NCBI RefSeq assembly: GCF_018141445.1
Contig: NZ_CP058649.1
Location: 5,227,001 to 5,291,000 of the forward strand
Origin: Vallitalea pronyensis
GTDB lineage: Bacteria > Bacillota > Clostridia > Lachnospirales > Vallitaleaceae
Direction of reading: 5' to 3'
DNA: 64,000 nucleotides
Shown: piece after piece, positions 1-9,695 of the stretch
Numbering within the stretch: the stretch's first letter is position 1
Layout of the letters: each line of letters opens with the position of its first letter
The notes under the pieces: model-generated
Told to the model about the DNA's origin: nothing
The model's database searches: none
Seen by the model: the letters and a program-made list of their open reading frames with translations, nothing else
Program-made: the position numbers and the translations under genes

Positions 1-168
1 GGTTCCATCAAATTCTTTAGCTAGTTTTTTACTTTTTGCTGGAATATATCGAGGTATAAATTGCTGATCAAATGCTGCTAAAATATTTAACAATCCGTAA
101 GCCTTATCAATGGTATGTTTAAATTCTTCTTTTTGGGCATGAGCCCATAATATCATATTATAAAACAT
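1..168 (-). CDS. Hypothetical protein, N-terminal part (cut by window edge)
   Basis: An open frame runs without a stop from an ATG at 168 to the window edge, giving 56 residues beginning MFYNMILWAHAQKEE. A strong AAAGGAGGT ribosome binding site stands directly in front of the ATG, so this is a real gene whose 3' part lies outside the window. I do not recognise the family. It follows two paralogous genes and an Rhs/ankyrin pair in the same direction, so it may be another member of an immunity-type gene array; that is inference from position only. Confidence 0.6.
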   Translation of the reverse strand, partial: MFYNMILWAHAQKEEFKHTIDKAYGLLNILAAFDQQFIPRYIPAKSKKLAKEFDGT

Positions 169-255
169 TTTACCTCCTTTTATTTTAGACAAATCTTTAA
201 CATAAAATTATATTACAAGTATTATAATACATTTGAGATAGACACAAGCACTCAT

Positions 256-1011
256 TTATACATTTTTATGAACGCTCATTTCTTCTATGCTGACACTCCA
301 TTGCCTAGTATTGTTTTTATTGATAAATTGAACTTCGTTATTGGATAACCATGTCAATTTTCCCAAGTGTTTAACATATGCGTACTCATGAGGGGATTCC
401 TTTAGAATTAATTGGGCTCTAACTATATCCCCTTGTTTATTTTGAATTATAATGTATATTTTAATGTCTTTTACCTCATGTTCTAAATACACTTTTGCAG
501 CATACATTTTATTTGGACTCTTAATCTTCTTTCCCCATGTCCAATAATTATTATAATTTAAATCTATAATCTTTTTGTATACTTCCTCAAATGGAGTAAT
601 ATCCCACTCTTTTTCATGTGCTATCTTGGCTATAGCATTTTTAATCACATTCAACGTGAATGGTTTTTTCTCTTTATCATCATATGAAAAAAAACTAGTA
701 TAATCAACTTTTTGCTCAATAATGTAAATGCCACTTGAATTGATAACATTATTTTGAGTCACTTTATCGACACATCTTACAAGAATTTTTTTACATTCTT
801 TAGTTTTATATTTACCAAGCAATCTTAGAAACATGGATACGATACAATTCGTTTCTAAAGTAAAACGTCGTTTTATATTCCACTTCCAATTTCGATCATA
901 ATCAATACGTAGCGCTTCTTCATAAGAACAATTGTTTGTATTAGAAATTTCTATAATAACTTCCGATTGCTCCTTATATGGAACATCTAACTGCAAATCC
1001 CTAAGGTACAT
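256..1011 (-). CDS. Hypothetical protein, paralogue of the 1130-1867 gene
   Basis: 251 residues with no signal peptide or membrane segment, so probably cytoplasmic. The start is supported by AAGGAG nine bases before the ATG. It aligns end to end with the product of 1130-1867 (roughly 60% identity by eye): both begin MYLR, share CxYEEALR-like and DRNWK motifs near residues 28-44, the block RFxLETNCIVxMFLRLLGKYK, and a C-terminal LGKLxWLSNNEVQ. I do not recognise the family. The tandem duplication downstream of an Rhs toxin and ankyrin gene suggests extra immunity proteins, but no sequence motif proves that. Confidence 0.8.
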   Translation of the reverse strand: MYLRDLQLDVPYKEQSEVIIEISNTNNCSYEEALRIDYDRNWKWNIKRRFTLETNCIVSMFLRLLGKYKTKECKKILVRCVDKVTQNNVINSSGIYIIEQKVDYTSFFSYDDKEKKPFTLNVIKNAIAKIAHEKEWDITPFEEVYKKIIDLNYNNYWTWGKKIKSPNKMYAAKVYLEHEVKDIKIYIIIQNKQGDIVRAQLILKESPHEYAYVKHLGKLTWLSNNEVQFINKNNTRQWSVSIEEMSVHKNV

Positions 1012-1129
1012 ATCACGCCACTCCTTGTATAATCTTTAATAATAAGTACTAGATGAATAATTATTATTATTAGTAAGTAAGTTATCTTAAGCCCATGATT
1101 ACTTATTTTTCAGAAAAACCTAAGTTTTA

Positions 1130-1867
1130 CTAAGATTCTACCTGTACCTTCCAATGCATCGTATTATATTTATTAACTAACTGGACTTCATTATTTGATA
1201 ACCATTTCAACTTCCCTAAGTGTAAAATATAGATATAATCATCTGGCATTTCAGAGATAATTAATTGTCTTTTAATGATGTCACCAAGCTTATTTCTTAT
1301 GATAATGTATATTTTAATGTCTTTTATTTCATGTTCTAGATATACTTCAGCCGTAAATAATCGATTAGGGCTGTTAAGTTTCTTTTTCCACGTCCAATGA
1401 TTAGTATATTCTAATTCAATAATCCTTTTATACACCTGTTCAAATGGCGATATATCCCAGTTTTTATCTCTGGCTATTTTGCTAATTGCTTCTTTTATAA
1501 CGTCTAAGGTGAATTGTTTTTTCTCAAGATCATTTTTTGAGAAGAATGCATTATAGTCAACAATCTGTTCAATTAAACATATACCCATGGTTGTACCACC
1601 TATACCTTTTAAAGATTTTACACAATGGACAACTATTTTTATAGTATCTTCATTTTTATATTTACCAAGAAGCCTTAAAAACATTAATACAATACAATTC
1701 GTTTCTAGAAAAAAACGTTTAGCAATAACCCCCTTCCAGTTACGGTCGGAATCCATTCTTAGAGCTTGCTCATACGTGCAATTATACTCACTCATGTACT
1801 TATTAATGATATCTAATCTTTCATTAGATGGATATGGAACATGTAAGTGCATTTCTCTAAGATACAT
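1130..1867 (-). CDS. Hypothetical protein, paralogue of the 256-1011 gene
   Basis: 245 residues, soluble, with GGAAGGGG six bases before the ATG. It shares the N-terminal MYLR, the RFFLETNCIV-FLRLLGKYK block and the C-terminal LGKLKWLSNNEVQ with its downstream neighbour, so the two arose by tandem duplication. About 118 bp separate them. It lies 400 bp beyond the ankyrin gene, behind a hairpin, so it probably has its own promoter. Function unknown; a role as an immunity protein against related toxins is inferred from genomic position. Confidence 0.8.
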   Translation of the reverse strand: MYLREMHLHVPYPSNERLDIINKYMSEYNCTYEQALRMDSDRNWKGVIAKRFFLETNCIVLMFLRLLGKYKNEDTIKIVVHCVKSLKGIGGTTMGICLIEQIVDYNAFFSKNDLEKKQFTLDVIKEAISKIARDKNWDISPFEQVYKRIIELEYTNHWTWKKKLNSPNRLFTAEVYLEHEIKDIKIYIIIRNKLGDIIKRQLIISEMPDDYIYILHLGKLKWLSNNEVQLVNKYNTMHWKVQVES

Positions 1868-2269
1868 ATTAATCCCCTTCCTACATTATGTTGCTATTTA
1901 CGGCTGATAATGGAAATCCTAAAAATGTCTGTAAAATGACGGAGATAATACGCTATCATTGTCTCCCTAGCACCTACAGATAATCTTATTAATAGAATAA
2001 TGTAACAAAATTAGTTTACCGCTAATTTCATGTATCCATTCTACTTTCATAAATATTTAATATATCTCTAGACTTACCTAATGGATTGCTTAGGGAGCGA
2101 AGAATATAATATTGCATCACTATAATCGAGGAATTTAAGACAATAATCTAGCCGTTAAAACAGGAGCAAAAGGGATATATCCCTCTGCTCCTTCAATTTT
2201 GATACCACTTATTTTGGTTTGAAAAACAACTATGTTGTTTTGATACTATCTTTTTCGTGAATAACTTTT
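1868..2269. other. 402-bp intergenic region with a hairpin
   Basis: No open frame with a credible ribosome binding site is seen here. The region holds the hairpin at 2162-2192 that probably ends the Rhs/ankyrin transcript, and AT-rich sequence that should carry the promoter of the 1130-1867 gene. I see no transposase remnant or repeat. Confidence 0.5.
2162..2192 (-). terminator. Probable terminator of the Rhs/ankyrin operon
   Basis: AGGAGCA (2162-2168) pairs with TGCTCCT (2186-2192), enclosing an inner AGGGATATATCCCT palindrome. Read on the minus strand the stem is followed by GTTTTAAC, a short T tract. It lies about 80 bp beyond the ankyrin stop. Confidence 0.55.
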
Positions 2270-3136
2270 TTATCTTGAGCTCAATAATGACAAGATTTTA
2301 TGTCTATTTTTTCTTGGAATTACATCTCTTATATTCTTACCTTCCATATCTTCTACATTAATGTTTGCGCCATTATTTATTAGTAGTTTTACTACTTCCA
2401 TATTTCCAAGAGCGACAGCATGATATAAAGGCGTTTTTCCTTCATCATCCAAACTTTCTATATTCGCTTTATTCTCTAACAACAACCTAATCACATCTAG
2501 GTGGTTATAACAGGAAGCAATGGTTAATGGCGTACAGCAATAATCATCCATTGGGTCAATTTGTATATCATGACTAATGAGATACTCAACTATTTCAATA
2601 TACCCTTCACTTGCAGCAATATATAGAGGCGTTGCACCATTTTCATCTTTTCTTTCTAAGTCTCCTCCCGCTTTAAACAATAATTTAATTAAATCCAAAT
2701 GTCGTTCTTGAGTAGCCCAATGAATTGGGGTGTAGCCTCCATAGTCGTGTTTGTTAACGTCTAAACCTTTTTCTATTAATAATTCTGCTATTTTATATCC
2801 TCCTGTAGCTGCAGCTGCGTGAAGAGGTGTATAATTACACCTATCTAAACTTAAATCACAACCATTGTCGATTAATAATTGAACAATTCCAAGCTGCCCA
2901 TTTGTACAAGCTATCTCAAGGGGAAAGAAACCATCTTTATCTCTTTTGCTTATATCTGCACCTTTTTCTACTAACAGCTCTGCTAGTTGAATATATCCTT
3001 CTTGAGCAGCCCAATGTAAAAGGGTATAACCTTTTTCATCTCCTTCATTTACATTGAGGCCTGATTCTAAGTATTTTTTTACTCTGTCTATTTTTCCACT
3101 AGATATTGCATTAAAAATATCTTTTTTGTTATTCAT
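2270..3136 (-). CDS. Ankyrin-repeat protein, probable Rhs-toxin immunity protein
   Basis: 288 residues, soluble, made almost entirely of 33-residue ankyrin repeats. Seven or eight are recognisable from GYTLLHWAAQEGYIQLAELL near residue 37 to GKTPLYHAVALGNMEVVKLL near residue 240, with typical TPLH-AA--G and LL---GA-I positions. GGAGGT precedes the ATG. The gene starts 22 bp after the Rhs stop codon in the same direction, so it is almost certainly co-transcribed. Ankyrin-type proteins are an established immunity class in polymorphic-toxin systems; that this one neutralises the neighbouring tip domain is inference. Confidence 0.85.
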   Translation of the reverse strand: MNNKKDIFNAISSGKIDRVKKYLESGLNVNEGDEKGYTLLHWAAQEGYIQLAELLVEKGADISKRDKDGFFPLEIACTNGQLGIVQLLIDNGCDLSLDRCNYTPLHAAAATGGYKIAELLIEKGLDVNKHDYGGYTPIHWATQERHLDLIKLLFKAGGDLERKDENGATPLYIAASEGYIEIVEYLISHDIQIDPMDDYCCTPLTIASCYNHLDVIRLLLENKANIESLDDEGKTPLYHAVALGNMEVVKLLINNGANINVEDMEGKNIRDVIPRKNRHKILSLLSSR

Positions 3137-3158
3137 ATTTTACCTCCAATCAATAATA

Positions 3159-6100
3159 TTAATATCTAGGATAATTGAAATGATCATGAGGATTAGGGGC
3201 TTTTGGTGTCCAATGCTTAGGTGTTTTAACGTCAGGGTGATAATGCGGACCATGATTACCATGAGGATGATGTATCGGTTCTTTTCCCTTTCCTGCTTTT
3301 TTTGCTTTTTGATAAGCATCTTTTTTTGATTTTGAATAATTTCTTTTAGCCGGAGGATTTTTACTTCTTACTTTATTACTAATAGAAGGATTTTTTCTTC
3401 TTTTTTTAATTCGTTTATTCTTAGGGCTTTTAGATTTTGAATAAATAATGCCAGATGCAATTGTAGTACCTATAGCTCCAATAGCTAATAGCGTCCAACC
3501 AGCTGGACCAATTGCAGCTAATCCCCCTATAATTGTAGTACCAATACCACTACCACCTATTGTAACTCCACCAACTAACGCAGGTACTCCAAATAATCCA
3601 TCTGGATCCTTAGAATTTATAGGATTATTATCACAATAAACATATATATTATTACTTAAGATACGGTCCCTGCTCAAGAATCTACCAATAGCTGGAGAGT
3701 AATATCGATCAATCAAATAATATAATCCAGTTGTTACATCATAACGATATCCTGCATAACGATAAGGATTTAATGATGCAGCAGAACCAGATTCACTTAA
3801 TATATTGCCCCAAGCATCATAAGTATATTCTGCAACGACGCTACCATTTATATCAGTGAGCTGAACAATGTCACCATGCCCGTTTAGTACAGTATAATAG
3901 GTTATGCCATCCACAGTCAAGCATAGTAATTGTCCTGTAGGACTCCAAGTATAGTGTTTTTTCAACAAACCTGCCTCATCAATTTCTGCTATTACATTAT
4001 TACTATAACCATCATATAGGAAGTAAATTTCCTGTTCATTGGTATTGGCATAAACACGACGTCCAATATTATCATATTTATAAGTTGCAACTAGTGAATT
4101 ATCAGATACTTTATTCACTTGAATTAACCTATCTGCCGAACTCCAAGTATAATTGTATGTACCATCTGATGTCATATTTCCATTACCATCATGACTGGTA
4201 ATACTTAAACCATTAATCTTTATGAGTTGATTTGCTGCATCATAATCAAAAGTTGTAGTATTGATGATAGTACCATCTGATTGTTTTTCATCTCGTTTAG
4301 TCATATTACCACGAGGATCATACGTATAAATTATCGTATTTCCATTTGGTAGAAGCTCTGTTTTTAGCTCACCTTTAGCTGTATAAGTAAAAGTTAGTTC
4401 CTGACTGTTATGATCAGTAACTTTAGTTACATAGTCATCTGCTCGATAATCGTATTTAAAGCTTGATAATACTTGACCTGTATTGGTTTTGTTTTGAACA
4501 TCAGTTAATCGTTCCATACTATCATAATCAATACGTTGATTTGTATCATTACCTGAGTGAAGAGTAGACAAATGACCATTTTCATTAAATATAAATCGAT
4601 TTATTTTTTGACTAGCATCTATCAAAGTAGCTGGTTGGTTGACTTTATTATATGTTATATTTTCAGTCTTAGTAACAACTCCTACGGTCAACTTCTTTTG
4701 GGTTATATTTCCAACATTATTTATAATATAATCTATCTTACCTTTTCCGTCATCCCAACTTGACAATTGATTAAAATTATCATGGGTAGCAGTCCAAGTA
4801 CGATTTTCCAAAACATCATTTATAGTCTCAACATTTCCATTTTTATCATAACTGAATTGATATCTAAGTGAGTCGTTTAAGTAAGTGTTCGATAAAAGGT
4901 TAACATCATTGTAATCATAGGAAATCTTATTCTCAGGTTTAATAATTTCTATAAGCCCTCCAGTGGGTGAATAATTATATATAGTTTTTTGATTCAAAGG
5001 ATCTGTAGAAGAACTGATAAGGTCCAAATTATTATAAGTAAAAATGGTTTCATTATAAAAAGTGGTTTCACTTGGATCAGTATTCTTGATACTCCTTATA
5101 TTACCATTATTATCATAATCATATATTATTTTCAAATCATTGCCCGAAGGCTTTACCCACTTAAGCTTATCAGAATTACTCCAATAATCAAATTCGATAA
5201 CATTACTCAATGGATCAGTAATTGATACGATATTACCTGCTAAATCATAAGTATATGTTGATGAATTCTTAAATGAATCCGTACGCTTCTCCACCCAAGT
5301 ATTGGATGTATTATAACCATATTTTGTTACATAATTGCCTTCCTGTAATCTGACATTATCAAAATATACCGTTCCATTAGCATCTCCACTCATAAGTACC
5401 GGACGAAAATAGACAGTACCCGTTGGTCCCGCATTTTCTGTAATATCAATACTGAGTCTTCTCCAGTCATGTGTGCCACCTAAAACTTCGGACTCTACTT
5501 GACCAAGATAGATTTTATTTATATCATAAAACTCCACTTTTATGTGGGCTACATCCGCTGTTAAATCCTGTGTTTTTATAAAGGCTGATAAATTGTATTT
5601 CTTTTGTGGGTTATATGAAATGTAATCAACAATACTTATACCTGACCAAGCAGGCGAATTGGAGATAGAAACTGCTTTGCTCCCATCATATACTTGTGTC
5701 GTTTCCCAAGAGCTTGTACCCCCTGGTGCTTGTACCCAATTTGTAGGCCATGTAGCTCCTCTCTCAAAACTGGAATTATCGATGAGATTATAGGGCGTAT
5801 CTACAGGGTTTTTCTGTATGAGTATTGCATCGAAATAAGATTCTCCTGTACCTGTACTATTTGATGCACCTAGCTTAACCCTTATTTTACTTGTACCAGA
5901 GGGCAAGTCGGCTTGATTGATGGCTGTTGACCAACGCTGCCAGTCACTTATGTTTCCTTCTAAATTAATACGTCCAACTTCTCCTAGTAGTTGGTCTGCA
6001 TTATTGTAGGTATAAACAGAAAGGACAGTCAGTTGTGTGCCTGAGGCTTGCGTGTTTTTTAGATAGCCCGATAGGACATAATCAACGTTTTCTACAGTAA

Positions 6101-9100
6101 TGGCATCAGAGAGCATCAAGGTGTAGAATGAGTTATTACTAGTTGAAGCGTCTAATTTAAAGGACTTGTTGCCAAATTTACTATCTGTAGAAACAACACT
6201 CCATGTATCCGGTTCTCCAGTATCAAATGAATAGTTCTCTGGCAATCCTCCAACGTCATTTCCTTCAAAACTGCTGTTATCAAGCAAATTATCAGCTAAG
6301 CTTATAGGCGTTGTTGCTTCAATAACATTGTTGTACTGGTCAAATCGCTTAGCACTGCTTATGTTAGTGGTATAGGGGTCACGGGTTGTCATATTATTTT
6401 TTTTATCATCATAGGTCATATTGTAGATGTCGTTATTGACCCCTGTGTATTTAGTTAAGTTGGATGCACTATCCCATTGAAAGGTTTGTTCACCATTTTT
6501 CGGATCAGTTACCTTTTCAACATTTCCTGTGCTGGGGTTATAGGCATATTTCCATTCATAGCCTTTAGGGTCTTGCTGGGACCTCAATGCATTAGGTATG
6601 TTGGTACCGTCTACCATATCCGTATCCCAGACAAAGTTATCTGTTAGGTTTAAGCCCACTGGGTCTTGCTGGATTTTGGTGACATTCTGGTAGTCGTTAA
6701 AGGTATACATTTTTTTACGGCCTTCACCATCATAAGTAGCGGATTGTGATGTGGCATAATTAGAAGTGTATTGCATACCTATTACAAGATCTGAAGCGGT
6801 GGTACCTGTTTCTAATTGTATACCATCCCACCAGCTGCTCCCTGAACCTGAGGCGACTGTGGCACCGAATTTTATGCGTACTCTGTCTGTATTAGAAGGT
6901 AGTGCTTCTGACTTTTCATATCGGTTCCAATCAAATGTTCCTGTTGGTTCTATACGTGCAAATTCACCTAAACTGATGTCGTTTTCATCATAAGCCAGAA
7001 GTGAAATAACCGTGGTGAGGGTTCCTGAATTTTGCTGGGCTTTTAAATAACTGCTAAGTGTATAAGTTTGGGTTGCGTCAACAGGAATTGGGTCGGATAA
7101 ATAGACGGTATAGAAATACGTATTTGCTGATGATGTGTTGATTTTAAATGCTTTTCCATAGGCTGAACCTGAACTTGAATCAATGGATTCTTGTCCTGTT
7201 TGACCTGTCCAAATATAGAAATAGTCTGGTATGCCATTGCCGTTAGCGTCTACTTCAAAGTTACCGTTAGTTACTGCATTAACAGGATTTATTGACGCTA
7301 CTCGGTCTGTACCCGTATAGATAATGTACGTGGTATCTCCTTTTGGAGAAATGGTTGCTATGAGATTGTGGTCTTGATCATAGCGGTATTGAACAAGCTT
7401 ACTATCTGGAGTTGTGACTTTTATAAGATTTCCGTTTCCATCGTAATCATAGAGCCATGTTCGATTAGCTGGATCTGTTGCAGTGGCGATACGTCCACTA
7501 AGATAGGTGAGTGTTATGGTATTATCTGCATTATCTTTTATGCCTGTGACTTGATCATTCGTGTAGACCAGCGTTAAGGTATTGTTTGCAGGATCTTTTA
7601 TTTGGGTGAGTTTACTGTCTGTAAAGGTGTATTGCATTTTATCGGATGTAGTAATGGTCGCTGATGCTTGATTACCACTTAGTTGCCAATACATACCCGG
7701 TGGTGAATTGTAACTGCTATCTGTATTCTGAGAAAAGAAATGGGTGCTGCCATTGGCTTCTATTAGTTTTGCAGGTCCTTTGGCAGGTATATAAAGACGC
7801 ATATCCATTACAGAATACCAGCCATAACCAAAAACACCACTGGCTGTTGAACGGCTGTTATAGGTCCGATCCAGTGTAACATCTACACCCCGCCCTGGAA
7901 AATCGATATCTCTATCTTCATAAACCAGATTACCATTGGCCATGTTGACTGAGCCATCAAAGGTCCAGTAAGACTGTTGACCTAATCCATCAATGGTATA
8001 ATCAATGGTTAAGCTTGGATGGTTGGTTGGATTTAGAACATCATTACTGGCAAGAAATTCTCTACTAGCTAAGCTCTCATTACTGTATTGGAGTTGAAGG
8101 CCATAATTATCCTGTGTGCCACTATACCAATCATTGACAAGTCCTGTTATAGGTATGGTCACTTGGTGAGGACCTGCTGTATTGGTCATGGTGATTGAAC
8201 CATCTATACTGCCAGTTGATGGCTTACTTTGCCATGTAACCGTATTGGCAGTCCAATCTGAAGTGACACGGTGAACCTCCAGTACAGGGGTCTGAGATGT
8301 GACATACACTTGAGTATTTAATACGTTCAAACTGGCATTGGAGATAACTGCACCACTTGGTATGGCAGGTAAATTAAACCATAATAAAGAACGACATGTA
8401 CCCAGTGTAGAACCTAGTCCAACATAAAAGTGTGCCCACATGTCATAATTGGTGTTAGGATTGCTGCTTGATAACAAGGTATCCTGTGATAAAGCATCCA
8501 CATCAAGGGTATTGATTGTGGGATCAAATATAATGGGATAAACACGTTCAGGGGATTGAAGCCATTCTACATCCCCAATAAGATCCATGTATATTTTTGA
8601 GCCTTTTTCTTCTCTAAATTGATAGGATACATTGGTTGACATTGCAAAATTGTCGTCTAATAAAAAAGGTTTTTCAAAAGTAAAAAGAGGTTCATGGTTA
8701 CCTGGTTTTGAAAAGATGACGGAACCATCATCCTGTACAACATAAGTTAAGTCTTTTAATTTTATTTCATAAGTATATAGGGTTGGTGCATCTTTACTTT
8801 TTAAGATAAGGGTTTCTTTTAAACCATAGGGTGTAACAGCATACGTCATATCTGTAGCCGTTGTGACCTCTTCAAATGTCATCACATTATCTTGAACGCT
8901 TCCTTTAACGGATGAAGCAAATGTTGGGCGAAAGGATAAGCTGGAGCCCTCTTCTGAATAAGTGACAAAGCCATTAGCATGTTTATGCAGTGAAATATCA
9001 AATTCATTGGCTATGTTCTTGAATGCATCTTTTTCCGCCTTTAAATTAGACTGGATAGGCTGCCATTTTCCTGTTTTCTTATCCTTATAGTTAACCGGGT

Positions 9101-9368
9101 GTGCATAGATCTTTTCTGTAAAAGAGCCATCTGCATTAATATAGCGTTTTGATTTTCTTGTTCTAAACTGTGTTAACTCTTTTTGTGTACCATTGGATGT
9201 TGAAAATGAGACATCATCCGAAATGGTTTGGACCTTTTCTGGTATATCATAAAAAACTTGATCTGGTGACGTTTCTGCATAAGCAGTATTAGATGGAACA
9301 ATAATTGAGACAAGCAAAGCAATCATGAGAACAATAGATAAAATGGTTCTTGTACTTTTGTGTTTCAC
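3159..9368 (-). CDS. Secreted Rhs/YD-repeat polymorphic toxin
   Basis: 2069 residues, GTG start with GGAGG seven bases upstream. Order of parts: Sec signal peptide (1 to about 31, cleavage near AYA-E); a DNRLRE-type beta domain (about 290-455); a DUF6531-like Rhs N-terminal region (about 465-510, DFPGRGVDVTLDRTYNSRS); YD repeats; three similar carbohydrate-binding-like modules (about 693-866, 1026-1186, 1193-1346), each opening with an N-x-x-FE motif; more YD repeats; and the Rhs core signature GLYYLIDRYYSPAIGRFLSRD near 1880, ending in DPDG. After this comes a Gly/Ala/Ile hydrophobic stretch (about 1923-1976), a Lys/Arg-rich linker and a His-rich tip with HHPHGNHGPHYHP and a terminal HDHFNYPRY. 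The shell encapsulates the tip in this family. No T6SS genes are near, so Sec export is expected. The tip resembles small nuclease-type toxin domains, but I cannot name its family. Confidence 0.9.
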   Translation of the reverse strand: MKHKSTRTILSIVLMIALLVSIIVPSNTAYAETSPDQVFYDIPEKVQTISDDVSFSTSNGTQKELTQFRTRKSKRYINADGSFTEKIYAHPVNYKDKKTGKWQPIQSNLKAEKDAFKNIANEFDISLHKHANGFVTYSEEGSSLSFRPTFASSVKGSVQDNVMTFEEVTTATDMTYAVTPYGLKETLILKSKDAPTLYTYEIKLKDLTYVVQDDGSVIFSKPGNHEPLFTFEKPFLLDDNFAMSTNVSYQFREEKGSKIYMDLIGDVEWLQSPERVYPIIFDPTINTLDVDALSQDTLLSSSNPNTNYDMWAHFYVGLGSTLGTCRSLLWFNLPAIPSGAVISNASLNVLNTQVYVTSQTPVLEVHRVTSDWTANTVTWQSKPSTGSIDGSITMTNTAGPHQVTIPITGLVNDWYSGTQDNYGLQLQYSNESLASREFLASNDVLNPTNHPSLTIDYTIDGLGQQSYWTFDGSVNMANGNLVYEDRDIDFPGRGVDVTLDRTYNSRSTASGVFGYGWYSVMDMRLYIPAKGPAKLIEANGSTHFFSQNTDSSYNSPPGMYWQLSGNQASATITTSDKMQYTFTDSKLTQIKDPANNTLTLVYTNDQVTGIKDNADNTITLTYLSGRIATATDPANRTWLYDYDGNGNLIKVTTPDSKLVQYRYDQDHNLIATISPKGDTTYIIYTGTDRVASINPVNAVTNGNFEVDANGNGIPDYFYIWTGQTGQESIDSSSGSAYGKAFKINTSSANTYFYTVYLSDPIPVDATQTYTLSSYLKAQQNSGTLTTVISLLAYDENDISLGEFARIEPTGTFDWNRYEKSEALPSNTDRVRIKFGATVASGSGSSWWDGIQLETGTTASDLVIGMQYTSNYATSQSATYDGEGRKKMYTFNDYQNVTKIQQDPVGLNLTDNFVWDTDMVDGTNIPNALRSQQDPKGYEWKYAYNPSTGNVEKVTDPKNGEQTFQWDSASNLTKYTGVNNDIYNMTYDDKKNNMTTRDPYTTNISSAKRFDQYNNVIEATTPISLADNLLDNSSFEGNDVGGLPENYSFDTGEPDTWSVVSTDSKFGNKSFKLDASTSNNSFYTLMLSDAITVENVDYVLSGYLKNTQASGTQLTVLSVYTYNNADQLLGEVGRINLEGNISDWQRWSTAINQADLPSGTSKIRVKLGASNSTGTGESYFDAILIQKNPVDTPYNLIDNSSFERGATWPTNWVQAPGGTSSWETTQVYDGSKAVSISNSPAWSGISIVDYISYNPQKKYNLSAFIKTQDLTADVAHIKVEFYDINKIYLGQVESEVLGGTHDWRRLSIDITENAGPTGTVYFRPVLMSGDANGTVYFDNVRLQEGNYVTKYGYNTSNTWVEKRTDSFKNSSTYTYDLAGNIVSITDPLSNVIEFDYWSNSDKLKWVKPSGNDLKIIYDYDNNGNIRSIKNTDPSETTFYNETIFTYNNLDLISSSTDPLNQKTIYNYSPTGGLIEIIKPENKISYDYNDVNLLSNTYLNDSLRYQFSYDKNGNVETINDVLENRTWTATHDNFNQLSSWDDGKGKIDYIINNVGNITQKKLTVGVVTKTENITYNKVNQPATLIDASQKINRFIFNENGHLSTLHSGNDTNQRIDYDSMERLTDVQNKTNTGQVLSSFKYDYRADDYVTKVTDHNSQELTFTYTAKGELKTELLPNGNTIIYTYDPRGNMTKRDEKQSDGTIINTTTFDYDAANQLIKINGLSITSHDGNGNMTSDGTYNYTWSSADRLIQVNKVSDNSLVATYKYDNIGRRVYANTNEQEIYFLYDGYSNNVIAEIDEAGLLKKHYTWSPTGQLLCLTVDGITYYTVLNGHGDIVQLTDINGSVVAEYTYDAWGNILSESGSAASLNPYRYAGYRYDVTTGLYYLIDRYYSPAIGRFLSRDRILSNNIYVYCDNNPINSKDPDGLFGVPALVGGVTIGGSGIGTTIIGGLAAIGPAGWTLLAIGAIGTTIASGIIYSKSKSPKNKRIKKRRKNPSISNKVRSKNPPAKRNYSKSKKDAYQKAKKAGKGKEPIHHPHGNHGPHYHPDVKTPKHWTPKAPNPHDHFNYPRY

Positions 9369-9695
9369 AATAATTCCTCCTCTTTCATGTCATTTTCTTA
9401 ACAATCAGTTTACATAAAGAATTAACCTCTTTCATTATAGTTTAAAATTTCTGATAATTATATGGTCATATGTAAGGAGATTAGATACCTATTATGCCTA
9501 TGATAATACACGCGTAATGACCTATATAATTAGGACTATTGTCGAATTTAATTATATTTCTAAGAATTACACTATTTTCCAATACTACTTCATGTACATT
9601 TAGACCACAAAAAATGACACCCTACCCACCAGTAAGAGTGCCATCTACTCACATTCCTAAATATCCACTATTATTATCTTATACCCGTTACACCT
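9369..9695. other. 327-bp intergenic region
   Basis: This stretch carries the Rhs promoter region nearest 9369-9500 (AT-rich) and the terminator of the deacetylase gene at 9609-9644. I see no additional gene. Confidence 0.5.
9609..9644 (-). terminator. Rho-independent terminator after the deacetylase gene
   Basis: Minus-strand ATGGCACTC (9644-9636) pairs with GGGTGTCAT (9622-9614), nine pairs including two G-U, and is followed at once by TTTTTTG. It lies about 50 bp past the deacetylase stop. Confidence 0.65.

Noticed and set aside
2162..2192. Attachment site or mobile-element end
   Set aside because: No integrase, transposase or second copy is present; the stem position fits a terminator.
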